From: Planktothricoides raciborskii GIHE-MW2
GTDB taxonomy: Bacteria > Cyanobacteriota > Cyanobacteriia > Cyanobacteriales > Laspinemataceae
NCBI RefSeq assembly: GCF_040564635.1
Contig: NZ_CP159837.1
Coordinates: forward strand, 5,319,001-5,383,000
Direction of reading: 5' to 3'
DNA: 64,000 bases
Shown: piece by piece, positions 48,163 to 57,828 of the stretch
How positions within the stretch are numbered: position 1 is the first letter of the stretch
Layout of the letters: every line of letters begins with the position of its first letter
The notes under the pieces: generated by a model
Databases searched by the model: none
The model's input: the letters and a program-made list of their open reading frames with translations, nothing else
Told to the model about the DNA's origin: nothing
Program-made: the position numbers and the translations under genes

Positions 48163-51100
48163 ATGAGCCTTCATTCCTTCGCAGTTTCCCTAAATCCTTC
48201 TGTCCAAGTGAGCAGCACTGAAAGTCAGTATACCCTGGGCTCGGTAGAAGCAGATCCCACCGCTTTACTCACCCTGGCGACAACCCCTGGAATCACGATG
48301 GTTCTTGATAGTCTTAAGGCTGGCAGTAGTACCCCCGAATTACTGGTACAAAAGTTAGCGGAACTGGAAGGTCAGGCAGTGGGGGAACAGTTCGGGCAGA
48401 TGCTAAAACAACTGGATGAGCGGGGTTGGTTGAGTTATACCGTCTTGCCCCTAGCAGTGGCAATCCCGATGGTGGACTCGGCTGAGTTAAATCTAGCCCA
48501 ACCCTACTGGACACAAACCCGTGTCGCCCTCTCCCGTTTTGCCTATCAGCGTCCCTACGAAGGCACAATGGTGCTGGAGTCCCCCCTGTCGAAGTTTCGG
48601 GTCAAGCTCCTCGACTGGCGAGCTAGTGCCATCCTCACTCAACTAGCTCAACCTCAATCTTTAGGAGCTGTCACACCTCCCCCCTACTTGGGTGCAGAAA
48701 CCGCCTATCAGTTTCTCAATTTATTGTGGGTCGCAGGGTTTCTGACGGCTGACCCCGAACCTCCCTCGCTTCAACTTTGGGACTTTCACAACCTCCTGTT
48801 CCACAGCCGCAGCCGCGGGGGTCGCCATGACTATCCATTACAGGACACCAACATTGAGCAGTGGTCAGATTTCCCAGTAGTGAAACCACCCATGAGCGAT
48901 CGGATTGTGCCGCTACCCCATCCGAACTTGGGGGCGTTGAAGTATAACGATGCTACGCTCACCGAAGCGATCGAGAGACGGAAGTCCATCCGTAAGTGTG
49001 ATGAAGCTCATCCAGTTACAGTTGAACAACTCAGCGAACTGCTTTATCGTACTGCCCGGATCAAAGATATTCGCTCAGTGGAGGAGTATTTTGGTGAAAA
49101 TTGGCGAGAAATACTCGATTTTGACGCGGACATTGACTATGGCGAGTTGGCCAGTCGTCCGTACCCTGGCGGCGGAGCGATGTATGAGCTAGAAATTTAT
49201 CCAGTGGTGCGACGATGTGAAGGATTGGACACAGGGCTGTATCACTACGACCCACTCAATCACCAATTGGAGCAGATTATAGGAGCAGAAGACAATATCT
49301 TTGCTCTATCAGGCTATAAGCTTCCAAACAACCTCCCAAGCAATTTGGGAACACCACAAGTCCTTCTTGTGATTACGGCGCGGTTTGGGCGATTGTTCCG
49401 TAAGTATCGTTCCTTGGCCTACTCGTTAGTGCTGAAACACGTGGGAGTATTGCAGCAAAATTTTTATCTGGTGGCGACGAATATGGGTCTGGCTCCCTGT
49501 GCATGGGGATATGGAGATAGCGATGGTTTTGGACAAGCAGCAGGTTTGGATTATGTGGAAGAGTCGGCGGTGGGTGAGTTCACGTTAAGCTCTCTACCGA
49601 AAAGGGATTTGCGAGCGAGTGGAGTTGAGTTAGCTCAAGATGTTGATGCCTCCGAAGAGTCAGGGGAAGTAGGTATCTCCGTGAGTAAGGCTGAGTTAAC
49701 TCGGAGTGAGACGGAACCAGATCCGGCTGATGTTGGATTTCTTTCTTCAATCCAACCGACAGAGACTTTGAGTTCCTCTGACGAGGGATTGAGGGAAGCG
49801 GCGGAAACCGTCAGTAAGGCGGTTCGTTCGGAGGCTTTAGAAACCTCAATGGAGACAACAGATGCCGCCGTTTCCGGACGTGAGACGGAATCGGTTAACT
49901 TGTCGGCTTTATCAGAGTCCACAACTGAAGTCATGGACTCAAAAGTATCAGAGAGCCAAGCCGAATCGGATATTATCCCGGATGAAATTGAATCGGCGAC
50001 GATTTCCGCCAGTGAGGTTGAGAGTTCTGCCTCCCCAGCTTTGGTAGCGCTCCATCCTCACGACCTCGACGATCGCGTCCCTGGACTCGCCTACCTCCGT
50101 AACCAAACTCTCGGCGACCCCCGCATCACGATTGTGGTTCTCGAAGGCAACCCCGACCACTCCCTCTCTTGTTTCCAAAGCCCTGAAATTTCTAAAGTCT
50201 TTCCCTACTGGCACGACACGCCAGAACCGTTTTCCGCAGAAGACTATGCCAAATACCGAGCGATTGATGATAGTGATCGCACGAAACAGGAGAAAGAAGA
50301 AGCCCTTAAGGCAGCTTTTCCAGAACCGCAGATAGTCCGTCTCAAAGTCGATGACCATACTTGCCATGTCACCAGCATCATCGTGGGTCAAGAGAACACC
50401 CCTTCTGCTGGTATTGCTCCCCACTGTCGCCTGATTAATTTGCCGGTTAATAGTACGGGGATTCCCGAGGAATCTATTGGTATTTTGAACCTAGCCCGTG
50501 CCTTTGAGCAAGCACTGAATTTAGGGGCAAATATCATTCACTGTGGGTTCTGTCGCCCTACCCAAACCTGCGAAGGGGAAGAGCTATTGGCTAAAGCGGT
50601 ACAGAAGTGCTTGGATAACAACATTCTGATTGTTGGGCCTGCGGGTAATGGTTTGGGTGAATATTGGTGTCTGCCAGGAGTCCTGCCAGGAGTCCTTCCG
50701 GTCGGAGCAATGGATTTAGGCAGTCCACCTGCCCACTATAGTAACTGGGGACGCAACTACACCCAAGAGGGGATTATGGCTCCGGGTGATGACATTTGGG
50801 GAGCGCAACTCGGTAGTGAAAAACCGAAACTGCGAACAGGAACCAGTGGTTCGGCTCCCATCGTCACCGGAATCGCTGCGCTGCTGATGAGTTTGCAGCT
50901 ACAACAAGGTAAACCCATTGATGCAGAGGCTGTCCGTATGGCACTCCTTAACACCGCTATTCCTTGCGATCCTAAGCGGGTAGAAGAACCGGAACGCTGT
51001 ATGCGCGGCTTTGTCAATATTGCTGGGGCAATGGAAGTCCTGTTTGGACGACCTTCTGTCACTATTTCCTTTGCAGGCGACCAAGTGACCCGCACCGAAT

Positions 51101-52113
51101 GGGCTGGTTATGCCCTACCTACCCCAACAGCGATGTCAGCCAGTTCAGCCCCTAGTTCGGCTGTTGTGGCGGCGATCGCAGAAAATGCCGTTACCGACGG
51201 GGCGATCGCCACTGTTCAAGAATCCGCAGAACCCACCAACATCGAAACCAGCACCGCCTTTGCTGGTGATGTTTATGCTCTGGGTACTCTGGGATACGAC
51301 TTTGGCGATGAAGCCCGCCGAGATACCTTCAAGCAACTGATGCCTCCGTTTGAACTGGATGGGATCATGGTTCCCCCAGATCCTTATGATGCTCGTCAGG
51401 TGGTTGAACACCTCGATCGCAACCCGGACGAAGCCCGATCGCTGATTTGGACTCTCAACCTCGAGCAAAATACCCTCTATGCCTTAGAACCAAAAGGCCC
51501 CTTTGCCAGCGACGTTTACGAAATATTCTTGCAGATGTTGGCCGGACAACTGGAACCAGAAACCAGCGATGAATTTGTCGAACGCATCAGTGTCGCCGCC
51601 CGTCGCACCAACCGCACGGTGGAACTCTTTTCTGGGGAAGTGGTGCCGGTAGTGACGGTGCATGACCTACGAGGAATGTATGGCTGGACGGTCAACGCCC
51701 TGATCAACCCGGCCCTGGCTTCCGTCCGCAACCTGGAACCCGATCGAGAACCGATCGTCCGTGAAGCCATCAGCGCCTTCCTAAATCGGGTGTATTATGA
51801 CCTGCATAACTTAGGCCAAACTTCCCGCGATCGCGCCCTCAACTTCGCCACCACCAACATTTTCCAAGCTGTCTCTGTCTTTGCGGAAGCGATCGCCTCT
51901 GGTCGCCAACTCGACACCATCTCCGTGGAGAAAAGCCCCTACTGCCGCATTCGCAGTGATTGCTGGGATGTCTTGCTCACCTTCTTTGACCCTGACAGCA
52001 GTCGGCGATCGCGTCGGGTGTTCCGGTTTACCCTAGATGTAGCCGCTAACTTGCCTGTCACGATCGGCAGCATCAAACGCTGGTCTATTCCTGGTCAATC
52101 CAACAGTCAATAG
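48163..52113 (+). CDS. patG: Cyanobactin PatG-like oxidase/protease with catalytic Asp replaced by Glu
   Basis: 1316 residues. N-terminal 1-480: two small recognition domains and an FMN-dependent oxidase (SIRKCDEAH, YPGGGAMYELEIYPVVRRCE, NMGLAPCAWGYGDSDGF) that would turn thiazolines into thiazoles. An acidic Ser/Glu-rich linker covers 490-640. The subtilase domain 645-980 normally removes the follower and closes the ring: His732 (DDHTCHV), Asn (PAGNG) and Ser895 (RTGTSGSAP) are present, but the Asp motif reads VVLEGNPD with Glu661 where PatA here has VLDGPVD. The C-terminal domain (YALGTLGYDFGDEARRDTFK to the end) matches that of PatA. Last gene of the cluster. Confidence 0.93.
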   Translation: MSLHSFAVSLNPSVQVSSTESQYTLGSVEADPTALLTLATTPGITMVLDSLKAGSSTPELLVQKLAELEGQAVGEQFGQMLKQLDERGWLSYTVLPLAVAIPMVDSAELNLAQPYWTQTRVALSRFAYQRPYEGTMVLESPLSKFRVKLLDWRASAILTQLAQPQSLGAVTPPPYLGAETAYQFLNLLWVAGFLTADPEPPSLQLWDFHNLLFHSRSRGGRHDYPLQDTNIEQWSDFPVVKPPMSDRIVPLPHPNLGALKYNDATLTEAIERRKSIRKCDEAHPVTVEQLSELLYRTARIKDIRSVEEYFGENWREILDFDADIDYGELASRPYPGGGAMYELEIYPVVRRCEGLDTGLYHYDPLNHQLEQIIGAEDNIFALSGYKLPNNLPSNLGTPQVLLVITARFGRLFRKYRSLAYSLVLKHVGVLQQNFYLVATNMGLAPCAWGYGDSDGFGQAAGLDYVEESAVGEFTLSSLPKRDLRASGVELAQDVDASEESGEVGISVSKAELTRSETEPDPADVGFLSSIQPTETLSSSDEGLREAAETVSKAVRSEALETSMETTDAAVSGRETESVNLSALSESTTEVMDSKVSESQAESDIIPDEIESATISASEVESSASPALVALHPHDLDDRVPGLAYLRNQTLGDPRITIVVLEGNPDHSLSCFQSPEISKVFPYWHDTPEPFSAEDYAKYRAIDDSDRTKQEKEEALKAAFPEPQIVRLKVDDHTCHVTSIIVGQENTPSAGIAPHCRLINLPVNSTGIPEESIGILNLARAFEQALNLGANIIHCGFCRPTQTCEGEELLAKAVQKCLDNNILIVGPAGNGLGEYWCLPGVLPGVLPVGAMDLGSPPAHYSNWGRNYTQEGIMAPGDDIWGAQLGSEKPKLRTGTSGSAPIVTGIAALLMSLQLQQGKPIDAEAVRMALLNTAIPCDPKRVEEPERCMRGFVNIAGAMEVLFGRPSVTISFAGDQVTRTEWAGYALPTPTAMSASSAPSSAVVAAIAENAVTDGAIATVQESAEPTNIETSTAFAGDVYALGTLGYDFGDEARRDTFKQLMPPFELDGIMVPPDPYDARQVVEHLDRNPDEARSLIWTLNLEQNTLYALEPKGPFASDVYEIFLQMLAGQLEPETSDEFVERISVAARRTNRTVELFSGEVVPVVTVHDLRGMYGWTVNALINPALASVRNLEPDREPIVREAISAFLNRVYYDLHNLGQTSRDRALNFATTNIFQAVSVFAEAIASGRQLDTISVEKSPYCRIRSDCWDVLLTFFDPDSSRRSRRVFRFTLDVAANLPVTIGSIKRWSIPGQSNSQ

Positions 52114-52188
52114 CGGACGGGGGATGGAGTGATGGGGTGATGGGGCGACTGAGTGATGGAATGAGTGCGATCGTATTTCTTAGGACCC

Positions 52189-52410
52189 GCCCATTCCGGT
52201 ATATACGTTATCGCTTAAAAGCAGAAATCTTAGGGCGAAGCATTCCGGTATATACGTTATCGCTTAAAAGCAGAAATCTACTGCCGGAATGCTTTGCCCC
52301 TAAACATTTTCTATTGGCTGAACCACAAATTTTGGGTTAGGGCGAAGCATTCCGGTATATACGTTATCGCTTAAAAGCAGAAATCTACTGCCGGAATGCT
52401 TTGCCCCTAC
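52189..52410. repeat. Three copies of a GGGCGAAGCATTCCGG hairpin repeat
   Basis: Copies at 52189-52230 (partial), 52231-52302 and 52338-52410. Each full copy has outer arms TAGGGCGAAGCATTCCGG and CCGGAATGCTTTGCCCCTA around a shared loop (TATATACGTTATCGCTTAAA then AGCAGAAATCTACTG). Arm sequences recur with other loops at 55238-55307 and 58926-58948. Looks like a non-autonomous mobile hairpin. Confidence 0.8.
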
Positions 52411-52485
52411 GGTCATGCTTTGCCCCTACAGGGGTACTCTATTAATCTGAAAAACGCTGTAATATCAGGTTCAAAAAATAGAAAC

Positions 52486-52770
52486 ATGGGAATAGAATTT
52501 AACCATTTATTTATTACTCTCGACACAGAAACCCTATAGTCAATCGCCAAATCAGAGTTCATTAGCCAAGAATTTTGCACAATATCCAGAGATACCGTAA
52601 AAACTGATAGAGAGAGTTGGGCGGTAATTTATCTCAGGGGAAAATATGCCTATCTTGAGATTTTTGCGCCCGGAAGTGCTCAAGGGTTGAAAGAAGGTTT
52701 TTCCGGTATTGGTTTGAATATTCAACCAGCCGGACAGATTGATCTTGTAGAGGAAAAACTAAAATCCTGA
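52486..52770 (+). pseudogene. DUF5829-like gene with an amber stop, 3' cut
   Basis: From ATG 52486 the frame reads MGIEFNHLFITLDTETL, stop (TAG at 52537), then SIAKSEFISQEF, and later ESWAVIYLRGKYAYLEIFAP and GLKEGFSGIGLNIQPAG. I tentatively relate it to DUF5829 proteins. It ends abruptly with TGA at the exact start of the duplicated vWA 3' end, which suggests it was cut by that rearrangement. Confidence 0.5.
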
Positions 52771-52869
52771 TTACAAGAAAGCAAAGAACTTTCCGAAGGC
52801 GATCGCAAGAAAACCCGCTTTCTAAAACTGTTTTACAGTAAAACGCTGCCAATCAATCGGTAAATGCGG
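52771..52869 (+). repeat. Right copy of direct repeat flanking the cyanobactin cluster
   Basis: Copy of the 3' end of the vWA gene (38683-38785) with no gene body in front of it; one 6-bp deletion puts it out of frame. Marks the right edge of the segment that carries the cyanobactin genes. Confidence 0.85.
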
Positions 52870-52918
52870 CAAAAAGAATTGTTGATATTTAATTCAACTA
52901 TTTGTTTGATTTTCCTTG

Positions 52919-52962
52919 AAAAATAGGTATGTACAAAATACTTACCTATTTTTGTTTTTTTA
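52919..52962 (+). terminator. Terminator hairpin at the right cluster edge
   Basis: AAAATAGGTA ... TACCTATTTTTG with a following T-tract. It occupies the same position relative to the repeat as the terminator at 38848, but the stem sequence differs. Confidence 0.65.
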
Positions 52963-53208
52963 TGTTAAGCCATTCATTTTCATTATGATTAAAAAAATAT
53001 TAATATTTTATCATTTATCCTTCACAAATAAATCATAAAAGCATATAAACTAATACTGAAACGTTGACTTTAGGATTTTCTGTATAACGTTTGCTTTCGG
53101 TAATAACTCCGCTTTCAAAAATAATACTCAAAACAATGAACATATAATATTATCTCACAAAATAGCCTAAATAAATAATATTATATTTTCATTGTTTTGA
53201 CTTATTAT

Positions 53209-54291
53209 TTATAATTCAAATTTATCCGAGGCGATAAAATTAAATTCTGCCTGATAAAAAGAATCAATATTTAAGGCATACTCTCCACCGTCTTCGCCAT
53301 TATTTTCAATAATCAGTTCTCTGCTCACCGATGGATAATTGCCTTGATTATTTACAGGATTTAAATCGCCAAAATCGATTTCAGGAGAAGGTTTAATCGC
53401 CACTACAGGTTCTCCATTTGCTAGATTTAATACAGGAGAGCCATTTGATTTCATCACGGCAGATAACACCACTTTTACACCCTTAAAAGTGACATTAGAA
53501 TAACAGTTATACGCGGTAATTGTCACAGTTTCTGCCCCCTTAGTAGTCAAGGGTTTGTTGGCACTTTTTAACTCAAAACAGGGGATTGGTTGCGGAACAT
53601 CCAAATAAATACCAACGGCGCGAGTATTACAAATAATTTTGCTCAATACCTCTGCAAAACCATTAATTGCATCACGATCGCTAAAAGCTTGTCCCCCTGT
53701 TTCTGTTGCCAGTCTCGCGTATTCTGTTTGGATAGTATCTCGAAACTTACTCTTAGATGTACCAAAATAAGTGTGAAGAGTTACTCCCTCTTGTTTAGCG
53801 GTTTGAATAGCCTTATTTGCCGCGATGATATCTTTCTGCTCAGTTTTATCACCACCACCTTCTAAAGCTTCATCTCCTAGATAAAAAATCGCCCGCGTAG
53901 CGCCCGCTCTCCAATTGAAATGATTACAGATATCTTCGATCGCCCGCGCCGCATCTTCTTGAGCGCCAGCATCGGCTAATTCACCTCGCTTTCTCCCGCG
54001 AATATCTGAGTCAGAAACTTGACATTCTTTAATCAGATAATCTCGAATTGTCCGGTTAAAATGTGTTCCTTTCCAAGTCCCTTCAATCCCAAACCACGCC
54101 ACTCTCAAATCGCAAGGACAACTTGAAGCAGCGGAAGTAATCGCGGCTTGGGCGGCATTACTAAGATCCTGCGCTTCATCTCTCATCGAGGGACTGGTAT
54201 CAATAATAATTACTAAATCAACGGGCTCGACTTCATTTTTCTCAATTTGGCAAGGACGCACTGTAGGAATAACTACTTCTGTTTGACTCAT
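53209..54291 (-). CDS. von Willebrand factor A domain protein
   Basis: 360 residues. The vWA domain (25-225) has MIDAS DTSPSMRDEA near residue 31 and FYLGDEALEGGG (Asp) later; DRDAINGFAEVLSKIICNTR ends the domain. The C-terminal 130 residues look like a beta-sandwich (TTKGAETVTITAYNC, VSRELIIENNGEDGGEYALN). No signal peptide. It is not a close paralogue of the vWA protein at 37480. Role unknown. A start at 54291 is supported by the conserved-looking MSQTEVVIPTVRPC. Confidence 0.8.
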   Translation of the reverse strand: MSQTEVVIPTVRPCQIEKNEVEPVDLVIIIDTSPSMRDEAQDLSNAAQAAITSAASSCPCDLRVAWFGIEGTWKGTHFNRTIRDYLIKECQVSDSDIRGRKRGELADAGAQEDAARAIEDICNHFNWRAGATRAIFYLGDEALEGGGDKTEQKDIIAANKAIQTAKQEGVTLHTYFGTSKSKFRDTIQTEYARLATETGGQAFSDRDAINGFAEVLSKIICNTRAVGIYLDVPQPIPCFELKSANKPLTTKGAETVTITAYNCYSNVTFKGVKVVLSAVMKSNGSPVLNLANGEPVVAIKPSPEIDFGDLNPVNNQGNYPSVSRELIIENNGEDGGEYALNIDSFYQAEFNFIASDKFEL

Positions 54292-54904
54292 GCTGTGAAA
54301 TCTGTTAAATAATCAACAGTATAACAATAACATGATTTCCGTTATTGGATCTATTTTGCCTGATTAAGTATTATTACATTTGGGGGAGCGACACTTACTT
54401 CCTTCTTAACCATGAATCAACCTTGAGGATCCCCAAATCCGGTTTCTGAGTATAAGACTTTTTTAAGCTAATGAAAATTAATCGGCAATGTTTGGGAGAT
54501 TCGATTTATTGTGGGGTCTAATTTCTGAAATTATCAGCGTTTTTTCCATACAACTAACCTGGTATGACCTTATGGCTAAGGATATTTGTGTTCGCTCTAT
54601 CTACGAGAAGCCCACGGTAAAAGCTTAAATGCGTCAGTTGTACCAGGGCGTGTCATCAGTTAGAGGGGAAGGAGTGATTGTGACGAGTGCGGAAGCCCGC
54701 ATCTGTTATCAGTTAAGCCAGACAACGATAGCCGCCAAATAAATAGCGCCTAAAAAGTTTCTAGCGGTCTGGTCGTAAACGGTAGCAATGGCGCGATATT
54801 GCTTGAGTCTCGCAAAGAAATTTTCAATTACAGCTTGTTCAGTAAACTTTTGTAACAATTGTGTGATAAACTGAAGCTGTAATCAATGCAGACCAGATTC
54901 AGAC
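54292..54904. other. Intergenic region with IS remnants
   Basis: Contains a short stretch near 54560-54630 that resembles the start of an IS630-type gene in broken frames (RSIYEKPTVKA), and the IS5 C-terminal fragment listed separately. No intact gene. Confidence 0.5.
54709..54850 (-). pseudogene. IS5-family transposase, C-terminal fragment
   Basis: Minus strand reads TEQAVIENFFARLKQYRAIA then TVYDQTARNFLGAIYLAAIV and VWLN, stop. This is the final Glu-containing region of an IS5 DDE transposase. The N-terminal part is absent. It directly abuts the IS630 relic. Confidence 0.75.
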
Positions 54905-55912
54905 ATGGGAAGTTACTCTATTGATCTTAGACAAAAAGTGGTGACTGCTTATAAGTTGGGCAAAGGCTCTATTCGGCAACTAGCCGAATAGTTTATGATT
55001 AGTCCTGCCACTGTCTATAGTTATATCAAAAAAGCTCGCGAAACCTCTTGATATAACCCCTAAAAAACCAAGACCAAAGCGTCCTGGAAAACTAGAGGCT
55101 TATCGAGACTTTATTATTCGGATGGTACAAGATAACCCCGATTGGAAAGTGAGGCAATATCGGGAATATCTCCTCACAGAGCCGGATGTTTATGTCAGTG
55201 TAGGAGGAATGTGTGAATTCCTCAATAAACTTGGACTGGGCGAAGCATTCGCGGAGCGGGCTAGTGATTTCAACCAAGAACCACTGGCGCGAATGCTATC
55301 GCCCCTACAAAAAAACTTACCGAGCCGATTGGCAACATCGGTAAGGTCAAAAACAGCGCGTTGATTACCGGGAGAGGGTTCGAGATGTACCAGAGGAGAA
55401 AATGATATTCATTGATGAGACAGCATTCTGGGTGGGGATGAGTCGGGAGATAGCCAGGAGTGAAAAGGGTAAAAAGGCATTCTGTTTAAGATACTTTTAT
55501 AAAGGGAGAAAAATGACCTTGATTGGGGCAATAAGTATTGAAGGAGTTGTAGCGAAAAAAGCAATTGAAGGCTCGATGAAAGGAGAAGATTTTCAGGAGT
55601 TTGTGGAACCGGATCTGGTTCCGAAGCTGAATCCAGGGGATGTGGTAGTTATGGATAACCTTAATATCCATAAAAGGGAAGGTATCGAAGAACTGATTGC
55701 CGAGAGCGGGAGTCCGAGTAGAATATTTACCACCCTACTCACCAGACTTTAATCCGATTTCTATGTTGTGGTCAACAGTGAAGTCACTGGTAAGAATGTT
55801 CCCAACACGAGCAATGTCGGTGCTAGAACAGTTAATTGAACTTGCTCTGATGCTGATTGCAATACATACGTTTAAGAACTGGTTTACTAAATGCTGTTAT
55901 TGTACTAATTAA
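54905..55912 (+). pseudogene. IS630-family transposase, several disruptions
   Basis: Tc1/mariner-like. MGSYSIDLRQKVVTAYKLGK at the start, then a stop (CCGAATAG near 54990), a frameshift near 55050, a 70-bp hairpin repeat inserted at 55238-55307, and another frameshift near 55720. The DDE core is still readable: MIFIDETAFW, VVMDNLNIHKREGI and YLPPYSPDFNPISMLWSTVK. Nonfunctional. Confidence 0.85.
55238..55307. repeat. Hairpin repeat inserted in the IS630 transposase
   Basis: GGGCGAAGCATTCGCGGAGC ... GCGCGAATGCTATCGCCCC. Arms match the family at 52.2-52.4 kb but the loop (GGGCTAGTGATTTCAACC...) is different. Flanking transposase sequence resumes after it. Confidence 0.75.
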
Positions 55913-56103
55913 ATAGCGAACAAGCTGTAGCTATTTTTTATTATAAATATTTAAGTTTTTGATTAAATATATTATTGTCTAATAAATCAAACATAAAAAT
56001 TATGTAATATTTGTTATTCGTTATTTGAGCTTATTTTTTGAATAGCCAAAAACAAATAACAAATATCAAACAACAAAAAACTAAGAATACCAAATATCAA
56101 ATA

Positions 56104-57828
56104 TTAATTTGAACGGGCTTGATGAATCGAAGGCTGTACAGTAATCACCGATGACATTTTCCGTTGTTTGAGTAAATAAGTTGTCATGTCTCCTTTGCCT
56201 TTTACTTCAATGACTCCGCGTTTTTCAATTACATAATTATCACGTAATTGCTGATAGGTGGAGTCGGTTATTTGAATGTCGCCAACGATGCCGTGGGATT
56301 CCATGCGACTGGCTGTATTAACGGTATCCCCCCAGAGATCGTAGATAAATTTTTTGGTGCCAATGACTCCCGCTACGACGGGGCCAGTATTAATCCCAAT
56401 CCGCATATTGAGATTGGTTTGATGTCGTTGGTTGAAATCTTTAATAACTCGTTGCATATCTAAGGCCATTTCTGCGATCTCGATCGCATGATTTGCGTCG
56501 GGATAGGGCAACCCACCGACCACCATATAGGCATCGCCAATGGTTTTAATTTTTTCTAACTCATGCTTTTCAACTAAGGCATCAAACGCAGAAAAGATTT
56601 CATTGAGCAATTGGACTAATTTTGTGGGGGGTAAGGAAGCAGAGAGGGGCGTAAATCCAGCAATATCCGCAAATAATACGGTGACTTCTGGAAAGTTATC
56701 GGCAATCACTTGTTCTTCTTCTTTGAGGCGTTCGGCAATCGGGGAGGGTAGAATATTTAATAGTAAGCGTTCCGATTTTTCTTTTTCGGTTTCTAGTTGT
56801 TTCAGTGCCCACCAAAATTGCTCGGCGATCGCAGCGGCTAAGACCAATGCTAAAACCAAAGCGGCTACTAATAACATCGTAGCGGCTCGACTGGTGGCTT
56901 CTATCTGAAGTCTGGCGCGTTCAATTTCTTCGTTAGAGAAGACAATCAGTTTCTCAGACAATTCAGACGCTTGCTGTTCAAAGCTTTCAATCTTATTCTG
57001 AATTTCCAGATCCAGGCTGACAATTTTCTGCAAAATTCCTTGATAATCTCTCAGATAAACTAAAGATCGAGCTTGTCTTTCTGGATCAAATGTTCTGAGT
57101 TTGACAATATGTTCAGCCAAGAGTTCTCGAGTTTTTTCTAGAGCATTAATTGCCGGATAGCTGCGGTTTAAAAAATATTCTTTCTCCTCAGCCTTCATCT
57201 GATTATATAAGGCAATAATTTCCGGGTCTTCTTCTAGCAGTAAAGTATCCCGCAATAAATCGGATTTTTGCTCCAAACGAGCGATCGCCCCGCTTTCATT
57301 CATATCTAATTCGGCCACTAAATTCACCGCTTCTCGAAAGCGATCGCGATAGTTAATAATCATTTCTACATAAGCAATAACCTGGGGATGAGATTTTCGC
57401 AAAGCGGGACTTATATTCACCCCAGAAAGTAACTTTTGCAACTCATCGCAATGACGCAATAATTTTTCAACAGATTGCTGATGTTTGTCTACCTGTGCTT
57501 GGGTTTCTTCTCGTAAATCCGTCCTAGACCAATTCTGAAAAAATTGTCTCTCTGCCTCACGAGCGTCATCGAATTCTGCTTTAATTCTAAATACTAATCC
57601 TTGGAGTTTACTACTGGTAATAATCGCCGCTTCGGTTTCCCGGCGGACAAAAGTCAAAGATACCCACCCGGTTGTGGCGACCCCAGCCAATAATAATAAC
57701 AAACCAAAAAACGCTAAAGTAAATTTTCCGGTGATATTCAGTTCACCCCGGTGATGATTTTGTTTTACTGGTTTTTGCTGAAAACCCTTAAGATTCGTGG
57801 CCGAGAAGTGTTGACGCAAATTCTGCAT
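56104..57828 (-). CDS. Membrane adenylate cyclase, class III
   Basis: 574 residues. One membrane span at about 33-55 (FTLAFFGLLLLLAGVATTGW), a helical extracytoplasmic region of about 260 residues, a second span at about 318-340, then a cyclase homology domain (380-555). Metal-binding Asp residues are in FADIAGFT and IGDAYMVVGG. The substrate-specifying pair is Lys (EKIKTIGD) and Asp (YDLWGDTVNTASR), as in ATP-using enzymes; transition-state Asn/Arg are in the WGDTVNTASR block. It should make cAMP in response to an external or membrane signal. Confidence 0.9.
   Translation of the reverse strand: MQNLRQHFSATNLKGFQQKPVKQNHHRGELNITGKFTLAFFGLLLLLAGVATTGWVSLTFVRRETEAAIITSSKLQGLVFRIKAEFDDAREAERQFFQNWSRTDLREETQAQVDKHQQSVEKLLRHCDELQKLLSGVNISPALRKSHPQVIAYVEMIINYRDRFREAVNLVAELDMNESGAIARLEQKSDLLRDTLLLEEDPEIIALYNQMKAEEKEYFLNRSYPAINALEKTRELLAEHIVKLRTFDPERQARSLVYLRDYQGILQKIVSLDLEIQNKIESFEQQASELSEKLIVFSNEEIERARLQIEATSRAATMLLVAALVLALVLAAAIAEQFWWALKQLETEKEKSERLLLNILPSPIAERLKEEEQVIADNFPEVTVLFADIAGFTPLSASLPPTKLVQLLNEIFSAFDALVEKHELEKIKTIGDAYMVVGGLPYPDANHAIEIAEMALDMQRVIKDFNQRHQTNLNMRIGINTGPVVAGVIGTKKFIYDLWGDTVNTASRMESHGIVGDIQITDSTYQQLRDNYVIEKRGVIEVKGKGDMTTYLLKQRKMSSVITVQPSIHQARSN

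Noticed and set aside
52189-52410. Three 40-70 bp repeats considered as CRISPR
   Set aside because: Repeats contain their own inverted arms, the spacing is irregular and no cas genes are near; a hairpin element fits better.
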